A stretch of DNA of 49,525 nt, from positions 1 to 49,525 of the forward strand of contig DAISJD010000009.1 in the NCBI GenBank assembly GCA_036821645.1, read 5' to 3'. Shown here piece by piece: positions 43,270 to 49,525 of the stretch (position 1 is the first letter of the stretch; every line of letters begins with the position of its first letter). Source of the stretch: DAISJD01 sp036821645 (GTDB taxonomy: Bacteria > Pseudomonadota > Alphaproteobacteria > ATCC43930 > CGMCC-115725). The position numbers and the translations under genes are program-made. The notes under the pieces were generated by a model. The model saw only the letters and a program-made list of their open reading frames with translations. It ran no database searches and was not told the DNA's origin.

Positions 43270-44025
43270 ATGAGTGTTGCGGTTATACAAAAAAAACCAA
43301 AAGTATTTGCTGAATTTACACGATCTTTGTTTATTGTTTTTGTTATCGTTCTTTTTATTAGGGTGTTTATCTTTCAACTCTTTAATATCCCATCCGGCTC
43401 AATGATTCCAACTTTATTGGAAGGTGATTTCGTCATCGTTTCAAAATATAGTTATGGATATGGCAAATACTCTTTTCCAATTAATTTAGATTTTTCCGGT
43501 CGATTTTTCTCAAAAAACCCGGAACGCGGGGATGTTGCGGTTTTTATCAAACCAACCGATCATTCTATCAATCTGATAAAACGCATCGTTGGACTGCCCG
43601 GTGATCGTATTCAGGTAAAATCTGGCTTGCTCTTCATCAATGGCGTCCCGGTCAAACGCGATCAGATCGAGCCTTATCGCATCACGTCGTCCGAGATGAT
43701 GGCAACGATGCGTCAGTATGTTGAAACATTGCCAAATGGAAAGACGCATCCAATTTTGCAAAGATATGGGGCGGGATTTACTGGATCCGGTGATAATACT
43801 GAAGAATTTACCGTGCCGATGAATGCATTTTTTGCAATGGGTGACAATCGGAATAACTCAACGGATAGTCGTTTCATGGATCAGGTTGGTTTTATTCCAA
43901 TCGATAATCTTGTCGGCCGTGCCGAATATGTCATGGTCTCTCTGGACATGCGGCAGACTTGGTGGCATGTCTGGGAGTGGCCATGGTCAATCCGGTTTAC
44001 CCGCATTCTGCATCCCGTGCGATAG
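43270..44025 (+). CDS. lepB: Signal peptidase I, second copy (catalytically complete)
   Basis: A 251-residue signal peptidase I. Transmembrane helix about residues 17-35; catalytic IPSGSMIPTL with Ser44; LIKRIVGLPGD with Lys104; and the final box MGDNRNNSTDSR. Its closest neighbour in sequence is clearly the copy just upstream (for example KYxYGYxKYxFP in both). As in that copy, the 5' third is far more AT-rich than the rest. ATG 43270 is 78 bp after the previous stop. It probably arose by tandem duplication and may cleave a different subset of substrates. Confidence 0.94.
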   Translation: MSVAVIQKKPKVFAEFTRSLFIVFVIVLFIRVFIFQLFNIPSGSMIPTLLEGDFVIVSKYSYGYGKYSFPINLDFSGRFFSKNPERGDVAVFIKPTDHSINLIKRIVGLPGDRIQVKSGLLFINGVPVKRDQIEPYRITSSEMMATMRQYVETLPNGKTHPILQRYGAGFTGSGDNTEEFTVPMNAFFAMGDNRNNSTDSRFMDQVGFIPIDNLVGRAEYVMVSLDMRQTWWHVWEWPWSIRFTRILHPVR

Positions 44026-44091
44026 GGGCGGGGTGCCAACCGGCGGCGTTGGACGAGCGCAGACGATCTTAAGACGAATGAATAGGCGGCA

Positions 44092-44823
44092 ATGAATCCA
44101 GTGGCACCCAAAACGAAACGGTCGGTGTTCTGGCCGGGTTTGATCCTGGCCGTCGTCGTTGCGATTTTTTTGCGGACCATTGTCTTCGAACCCTACCGCG
44201 TCACGACGTCGGCTATGCGGCCGGGCCTCGATGTCGGTGATTATGTGTTGGCGGTCAAATATGCCTATGGATTCAGTCGTTATTCTTTTCCCATGCTGAA
44301 TCTGCCCTTTTCAGGACGGTTCTTGGCCGGTGTGCCGCGGCGCGGCGATGTTGTGGTGATCCGTCCCGATGACGGTCGCGGCGAGGATTTGATCCGTCGG
44401 GTCGTTGGATTGCCGGGCGATGAGATCTTGTGGACAAAGGATACGCTGGCTGTCAATGGAACGATCCTACCTCATGATCGGATTGCCGATTTCATGGAGG
44501 ATCCGCCCGCAAATGAACGCAGGGCGAAAATGGCTGAAACCAATCTTGGCGGCATGAGCTATGCGATTTTTCCGGATGCCTCGGCCGACGGCTCCACAGG
44601 GGCCGTTCGCGTGCCGACGGATCGGTTGTTCGTTCTCTGCGACAATCGGGCGGATCATACCGATAGCCGTGTTGCCGGGGGGGGTGGCCTTATCGCCCTT
44701 GACCGGGTCGTGGGCCGTGTCGCCATTCGGGTTTTTAGGGTGCCCGGCGATCATGCCTGGTGGGAATTTTGGGCATGGCCTGCGACACTGCACAGGGATC
44801 ATGCGATGACATGGGTCAGATGA
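44092..44823 (+). CDS. Signal peptidase I-like protein, third copy, catalytic residues lost
   Basis: A 243-residue protein of the signal peptidase I fold with one N-terminal transmembrane helix (about residues 13-30). Aligned by eye with the two copies upstream, VTTSAMRPGL replaces IPSxSMxPTL, so the nucleophile serine is Ala41 (codon GCT, 44212-44214). LIRRVVGLPGD replaces xIKRIVGLPGD, so the general-base lysine is Arg102 (codon CGT, 44395-44397). The last box is CDNRADHTDSR instead of GDNRxNSTDSR. Fold-defining parts (GDYVLAVKYAYGFSRYSFP and VGLPGDEI) are well kept, and the frame is intact. It should not cut signal peptides by the known mechanism. GGCGG precedes ATG 44092. Its base composition is uniformly GC-rich, unlike the two AT-biased copies. 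Confidence 0.9.
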   Translation: MNPVAPKTKRSVFWPGLILAVVVAIFLRTIVFEPYRVTTSAMRPGLDVGDYVLAVKYAYGFSRYSFPMLNLPFSGRFLAGVPRRGDVVVIRPDDGRGEDLIRRVVGLPGDEILWTKDTLAVNGTILPHDRIADFMEDPPANERRAKMAETNLGGMSYAIFPDASADGSTGAVRVPTDRLFVLCDNRADHTDSRVAGGGGLIALDRVVGRVAIRVFRVPGDHAWWEFWAWPATLHRDHAMTWVR

Positions 44824-44865
44824 ATTTTTTATGGTAGAAGCAACGCCGTCATAGGGATCGCGTTG

Positions 44866-45591
44866 ATGGGGGTTGCTCTGGGACAGATGGCGAATACGGC
44901 GTTAGAGGATAAAATCGGTCATCGCTTCGCGCGGTCGGATCTTCTCGAAGAAGCCTTAACTCATCGCAGTGTCGGTCACGGTCAGTCCCCACGTCGACGG
45001 GGCAAGGCCGGGTCGGCAAGTTACGAGCGGTTGGAGTTTTTGGGCGACCGGGTTTTGGGCCTTGTGGTGGCCGAGATGCTGCTGGAACGGTTTCCGCGTG
45101 AAAGCGAAGGCGATCTTGCTCGTCGCCATGCCGATCTCGTGCGCAAGGAAACCCTGGCGCAGGTCGCTCTGGATTTGGAAATTCCCGCTTTCGTCCGCTT
45201 GCCCCTGGTTGAAGAACCGGCTGCGCGCAGCAATCCCGCCTTGTTAGCCGATGTCTGCGAAGCCGTGATTGCGGCCCTTTATCTTGATGCCGGATTCGAT
45301 GAGGCGCGTCGCTTCGTCAAAAAGCATTGGCAAGGTCGCATGGATGCGGCGGTCGCCCCGCCCAAAGATGCAAAGACGGCGTTACAGGAATGGGCGCAGG
45401 CCCGATCGCTAAAATTGCCGACTTATCGCCTCGTCCGATCCGATGGCCCCCCGCATCAACCGATCTTTACAGTTTCAGTTCATGTTATGGGGTATGATGC
45501 CGTCGAGGCGAGCGGCCCATCGAAACGGCTTGCGGAGGTCGTGGCGGCGACGGCCCTATTGGATCAGTTGAAGAAAGCAGAAATAGGATGA
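44866..45591 (+). CDS. rnc: Ribonuclease III
   Basis: Double-stranded RNA endonuclease, 241 residues. The catalytic domain has the signature YERLEFLGDRVLGLVV (with Arg where many have Ser, common in relatives) and DVCEAVIAALYLDAG with the second acidic cluster. A double-stranded RNA-binding domain follows (about residues 165-237, KTALQEWAQAR). It matures ribosomal RNA and regulates mRNAs. ATG 44866 is chosen; ATG 44887 (MANTAL) is possible. The stop codon overlaps the era start by 4 nt. Confidence 0.95.
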   Translation: MGVALGQMANTALEDKIGHRFARSDLLEEALTHRSVGHGQSPRRRGKAGSASYERLEFLGDRVLGLVVAEMLLERFPRESEGDLARRHADLVRKETLAQVALDLEIPAFVRLPLVEEPAARSNPALLADVCEAVIAALYLDAGFDEARRFVKKHWQGRMDAAVAPPKDAKTALQEWAQARSLKLPTYRLVRSDGPPHQPIFTVSVHVMGYDAVEASGPSKRLAEVVAATALLDQLKKAEIG

Positions 45592-46538
45592 ATGAGGGAG
45601 ACGGTCGCCACCTGACCGACGCCGAGACACCGCTGGTTGCGCAAGTGGCTATGCGCTGTGGTTATGTCGCGATTCTGGGTGCGCCCAATGCCGGAAAATC
45701 GACGCTTGTGAACCGGTTGGTCGGTTCCAAAGTATCGATCGTCTCGCCAAAGGTTCAAACCACCCGTACGAAGGTTTTGGGCATTCAGATCGTCGACGAT
45801 GCGCAAATCATCTATGTCGACACGCCGGGTATTTTTCAGCCGCGACGCCGCTTGGACCGGGCGATGGTTGCCGCCGCGTGGAGCGGGGCCTCCGATGCCG
45901 ACGAGGTGGTGTTGCTGGTCGATTGTGAACAGGGGGTCGATGGCGATGTGCGGGCCATCATCGAACAGTTGAAAAACCGCAATCGGCGGGTCACGCTCGC
46001 CTTGAACAAAATCGACCAGGTCAAGTTGGAACGCCTGTTGCAACTTGCACAGCAGCTTGATGGCGAAGGAATTTTCGAGCGGGTTTTCATGATCTCAGCG
46101 CTGAAGGGCAGCGGGGTCGAGGATCTGGTTGCATTTGTTGCCAAAAAAATGCCGAAAGCCCATTGGCTTTATCCCGAAGACCAAATCGCCGATATGCCGA
46201 CGCGCCTTCTGGCGGCGGAAATTACCCGCGAACAACTCTATCTCCAACTCCATGACGAATTGCCGTATCAAACCACGGTCGAAGGCGAGGGTTGGGAAGA
46301 GTTAGGCGATGGCAGCGTCAAGATCTCGCAAGCCGTCTTCGTGCAGCGTCCCGGCCAAAAGGCGATCATCCTCGGCAAGGGCGGTAAGCAGATCAAAAAT
46401 ATCGGGGCCCGCGCCCGACGTGAGTTGGAAACGGTGTTGGGGCGACGCGTCCATCTGTTTCTGTTCGTGAAGGTCCGCGAAGGCTGGGTCGACGATCGCG
46501 AGCGTTACGAGGCGATGGGATTGGAGTTCGGAAATTAA
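45588..46538 (+). CDS. era: GTPase Era
   Basis: Ribosome-associated GTPase, 316 residues, needed for 30S maturation. The G1 loop GAPNAGKSTL, DTPG and NKID motifs of the GTPase domain are clear, and the C-terminal KH domain carries GKGGKQIKNIGARARRELE. The N-terminal 20 residues are an extension before YVAILGAPNAG. It starts inside rnc (ATGA overlap) and ends 6 nt before recO: the standard rnc-era-recO arrangement. Confidence 0.97.
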   Translation: MNEGDGRHLTDAETPLVAQVAMRCGYVAILGAPNAGKSTLVNRLVGSKVSIVSPKVQTTRTKVLGIQIVDDAQIIYVDTPGIFQPRRRLDRAMVAAAWSGASDADEVVLLVDCEQGVDGDVRAIIEQLKNRNRRVTLALNKIDQVKLERLLQLAQQLDGEGIFERVFMISALKGSGVEDLVAFVAKKMPKAHWLYPEDQIADMPTRLLAAEITREQLYLQLHDELPYQTTVEGEGWEELGDGSVKISQAVFVQRPGQKAIILGKGGKQIKNIGARARRELETVLGRRVHLFLFVKVREGWVDDRERYEAMGLEFGN

Positions 46539-46544
46539 CCCACC

Positions 46545-47309
46545 ATGCCGGAATGGACGTGCCAAGCCATTATTTTATCGGTGCGCAAACAGGGCGAAGC
46601 CAGTCTGTTGATCAGTCTCTTGACGGAACGACACGGTCGGTATCGGGGTTTGGTGCGCGGTGGTTTGAACAGCAGCAGGCGCGGCGCTTACGAGCCTGGA
46701 AGTCGGGTCGAAGTGGCCTGGCGCGCCCGGCTTGAAGAACATCTTGGTCATTTTATTGTAGAGGGCGGCCAAAGTCTGACGGCTTTGCTCTTGGACGATC
46801 CTTTGCGTCTTGCCTGCCTCGATGCGGCGGCCGCCCTTGCCGATGTGTCCTTAGTGGAACGGGTGCCGCATCCCGGTGCCTATCAGGCGTTCGGCTTGCT
46901 GCTCGACCAATTGGGGCGGGATCAGGATTACGCGACGGCGCATCTGCATTTTGAACTGGATCTGCTGGCCGATCTCGGTTTCGGCCTCGATCTTGGTGCT
47001 TGTGCGGTGAGTGGGGCGACACGCGATCTTGCCTGGGTTTCGCCCAATACGGGCCGGGCCGTGTCGGCGGGGGCGGGGGCCCCTTATCGTGATCGTCTTT
47101 TGTGTTTGCCCGCTTGTCTTGGCGGACCCGATCGCGGTTTGTCAGCCGTCGAAGATGTGGCGGTCGGCCTCAAACTGACGGCGCATTTTCTCGATCGGCA
47201 TGTTTTATTGCCACGCGGGCTTGCCTTGCCGGCAGCCCGGCTGCGCTATGTTGACCGGATCACCCGGCTTGTGGCTCTATCGCGGTCCGCAAAGCCGGAT
47301 CGGACGTGA
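46545..47309 (+). CDS. recO: DNA repair protein RecO
   Basis: Recombination mediator, 254 residues, which with RecR loads RecA at single-stranded gaps. An N-terminal OB-fold is seen (WTCQAIILSVRKQGEASLLISLLTERHGRYRGLVRGG), followed by a helical domain with FELDLLADLGFGLDLGACAVSG, as usual for RecO. The CxxC zinc-type cysteines are partly kept (CAVSG, then LPACLGG). It follows era by 6 nt and precedes parC by 61 bp. Confidence 0.95.
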   Translation: MPEWTCQAIILSVRKQGEASLLISLLTERHGRYRGLVRGGLNSSRRGAYEPGSRVEVAWRARLEEHLGHFIVEGGQSLTALLLDDPLRLACLDAAAALADVSLVERVPHPGAYQAFGLLLDQLGRDQDYATAHLHFELDLLADLGFGLDLGACAVSGATRDLAWVSPNTGRAVSAGAGAPYRDRLLCLPACLGGPDRGLSAVEDVAVGLKLTAHFLDRHVLLPRGLALPAARLRYVDRITRLVALSRSAKPDRT

Positions 47310-47370
47310 GACGGTCGCGGGCATGGTGTCGGATGGTCGTCTTTGACGAAACGGATAAGGGTAGCGCGGT

Positions 47371-49525
47371 ATGAGTGGTGCGGCCGGTGAAATTCGGGAT
47401 ATCGAACTGAAACAGGCGTTGGAAGAACGCTATCTCTCTTACGCCTTGTCGACGATCATGGCACGCTCGTTGCCCGATGTGCGCGACGGTTTGAAACCGG
47501 TGCATCGGCGCCTGATTTGGGCGATGCGCGTCCTGAAACTCGATCCTGGATCCGGCTATAAAAAATGTGCCCGCGTCGTGGGCGATGTGATCGGTAAATA
47601 TCACCCCCATGGCGATATGGCGATCTACGAAGCGCTGGTCCGCCTCGCCCAGGACTTTTCCCAGCGCTATCCCTTGATCGACGGTCAGGGCAATTTCGGC
47701 AATATCGATGGCGATAACGCCGCCGCCATGCGCTATACCGAAAGCCGCATGACCTTGGTCGCGCGGGCACTCATGGTCGATATCGATGAGGATACCGTCG
47801 ATTTTCGTCCGACTTATGATGGCGAGGGCGAGGAACCTGTGGTTTTGCCGGCGCGGTTTCCCAATCTGCTGGCCAATGGTTCGACCGGGATCGCCGTCGG
47901 CATGGCAACATCGATCCCGCCGCATAATGTCGGCGAACTATGTGCCGCCTTGCGCCTCGTCATTGCGGATCCGGCGTGTAGCGATGCGGCCTTGGTCGCC
48001 TGCGTGCGGGGGCCCGATTTTCCGACCGGCGGCGTACTGGTCGAAACGCCGGACAATATTCTGCAAGCCTATGCGACCGGTCGGGGCAGTTTCCGGTTGC
48101 GTGCACGTTGGGTCAAGGAACCCTTGCCGCTCGGCGCTTATCAGATCGTCGTGACCGAGATCCCGTTTTTGGTGCCGAAGGCGCGGTTGATCGAGAAGAT
48201 CGCACAACTGCTCGAAGAGAAGAAACTTCCCCTTCTGGCCGATATTCGCGAGGAATCGAGCGATCTCATTCGTCTCGTCTTCGAACCTAAGAACCGGAAT
48301 GTCGACCCGGATCTGTTGATGGAATCCCTGTTCAAGGCAACGGATCTCGAAGTGCGCATTCCCCTCAATCTCAATGTTTTGGATGCGAGCGGCGTGCCCC
48401 GGGTGATGAGCCTGCGTCAAGTATTGCAGGCGTTTCTCGATCACCGGCTCGTGGTGTTGGAGCGGGGCTCTCGCCATCGGTTGGGCGAGATCGACCGGCG
48501 TCTTCATATCTTGGACGGTTTGCTGATCGTTTTCCTCAATATCGATGAAGTGATTGCGATCATCCGGGAATCCGATCATCCCAAATCCGCCTTGATCGCC
48601 CGCTGGTCTCTCTCTGAGATCCAAGCCGAGGCGATCCTCAATCTGCGCCTGCGGGCCTTGCACAAGTTGGAACGGCTCTCGATCGAACAAGAAACCGCAG
48701 GCTTGCGTGCGGAAAAGGCCGACCTCGAAGCGATGTTGGCCGACCCGGCCTTGCGCTGGGCCAGAATTGATGCGGAAATCGTTGATATCGATCGCGAATT
48801 CGGCGGTGCCACCCCTCTTGGCGGGCGGCGCACGGAAATCGGCAGTCCGCCCGGCGATATCGTGGTGCCGGTTCATGCCTTGGTCGATCGCGAGCCGGTC
48901 AGTGTGATTTGTTCCGTGAATGGCTGGCTACGGGTGGTGAAGGGCCATAATCAGGCGGCAGCCGATCAACGGTACAAGGATGGCGACGGACCGCGTTTTT
49001 CGATCGACGCCTATACGACCGATCGCATGCTGCTCGTCGCCTCGAACGGCCGTTTTTATACGTTGGGCGTGGATAAATTGCCGGGTGGGCGCAGTCTCGG
49101 CGAACCCGTGAAACTGATGATCGACCTGCCGAACGACGCCGAGATCGTAACCTTGCTGCCCTATCGGCCGGGGGAACGGTTGTTGTTGATCGCAAGCGAT
49201 GGGCGTGGCTTTATGGTCCGAGAGGACGAGGCCGTGGCACAAACCCGGACCGGCAAACAGGTCATGACCCCGGGGACGGGGGCAAAATTGCAATTCTGTC
49301 TGCGGCCCGACGGCGATGCTTTGGCGATCGTCGGGGAAAATCGCAAGTTATTGATCATGCCGCTCGACGATATCCCTGAATTGGCGCGCGGGCGCGGGGT
49401 CATCCTTCAGCGGTATAAGGATGGATCGGTCAGCGATGCAAAATGCGTCGCGGTTTCCGCCGGCCTTACCTGGGCCGTCGGCAGCAGAATGCGCACGGAA
49501 ACCGATCTCACCGCCTGGCAGGGGG
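47371..49525 (+). CDS. parC: DNA topoisomerase IV subunit A (3' end cut by the window)
   Basis: Type IIA topoisomerase subunit A; 718 residues are visible and the window ends before the stop codon. The N-terminus ELKQALEERYLSYALSTIMARSLPDVRDGLKPVHRR is typical. The catalytic tyrosine (residue 122) is in AAMRYTESRM. The coiled-coil region and six-bladed C-terminal domain (from about residue 500: VICSVNGWLRVVKG, and similar blade motifs) follow. The KFHPHGD-like segment is GKYHPHGD. The ParC identity (rather than GyrA) is supported by the usual recO-parC order and by the short, degenerate C-terminal domain. Only about 20-30 residues should be missing. Confidence 0.93.
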   Translation, partial: MSGAAGEIRDIELKQALEERYLSYALSTIMARSLPDVRDGLKPVHRRLIWAMRVLKLDPGSGYKKCARVVGDVIGKYHPHGDMAIYEALVRLAQDFSQRYPLIDGQGNFGNIDGDNAAAMRYTESRMTLVARALMVDIDEDTVDFRPTYDGEGEEPVVLPARFPNLLANGSTGIAVGMATSIPPHNVGELCAALRLVIADPACSDAALVACVRGPDFPTGGVLVETPDNILQAYATGRGSFRLRARWVKEPLPLGAYQIVVTEIPFLVPKARLIEKIAQLLEEKKLPLLADIREESSDLIRLVFEPKNRNVDPDLLMESLFKATDLEVRIPLNLNVLDASGVPRVMSLRQVLQAFLDHRLVVLERGSRHRLGEIDRRLHILDGLLIVFLNIDEVIAIIRESDHPKSALIARWSLSEIQAEAILNLRLRALHKLERLSIEQETAGLRAEKADLEAMLADPALRWARIDAEIVDIDREFGGATPLGGRRTEIGSPPGDIVVPVHALVDREPVSVICSVNGWLRVVKGHNQAAADQRYKDGDGPRFSIDAYTTDRMLLVASNGRFYTLGVDKLPGGRSLGEPVKLMIDLPNDAEIVTLLPYRPGERLLLIASDGRGFMVREDEAVAQTRTGKQVMTPGTGAKLQFCLRPDGDALAIVGENRKLLIMPLDDIPELARGRGVILQRYKDGSVSDAKCVAVSAGLTWAVGSRMRTETDLTAWQG

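Overview
The window is a chromosomal segment of an alphaproteobacterium, most likely a Rhodospirillales-type lineage. The right third carries rpoZ-relA/spoT-pdxJ-acpS-lepB-rnc-era-recO-parC. The centre carries purM/purN opposite a DUF2066 / AI-2E-permease / hdaA operon. There is also an NDUFS4-like complex I subunit, an aa3-oxidase subunit IV and a SAM-II riboswitch. All of these fit Alphaproteobacteria; the order-level placement is inference. Coding DNA is moderately GC-rich, while many intergenic stretches are strikingly AT-rich.

Left part (1-11700): a large nuclease with an RTX-like repeat tail, a TetR regulator, an HSL-type esterase, an SDR, a secreted family I.5-like lipase, two tRNAs flanking the complex I subunit gene, a DoxX-like membrane protein, and a methionine/sulfur operon (SAM-II riboswitch, metZ, rhodanese, OsmC).

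Centre-left (11700-21240): cox subunit IV; purN and purM; DUF2066, AI-2E permease and hdaA joined by 4-nt overlaps; a SixA-like phosphatase; a small acidic protein of unknown function; an intracellular PHB depolymerase; then an accessory pocket (an SDR with a palindromic operator and no intact partner regulator) next to tRNA-Ser.

Centre-right (21240-37700, nearly all minus strand): an S1/P1 nuclease, a 5'-truncated Pnkp RNA-repair gene, a chemotaxis pair (MCP plus periplasmic binding protein), a flavin reductase-like gene with ada, a Pat-like acyl-CoA synthetase/GNAT protein, a chorismate-lyase-like protein, a histidine kinase/HD-GYP response regulator pair, and a NYN protein/type 5 uracil-DNA glycosylase pair.

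Right part (37800-49525): folK, rpoZ, the (p)ppGpp enzyme, pdxJ, acpS, three tandem signal-peptidase I genes, rnc, era, recO and parC (cut by the window end). The most interesting observation is that the third signal peptidase has lost both catalytic residues: Ser is Ala41 and Lys is Arg102. It therefore looks like a pseudoenzyme kept beside two intact paralogs. The window contains no IS element, prophage or CRISPR array that I could recognise.
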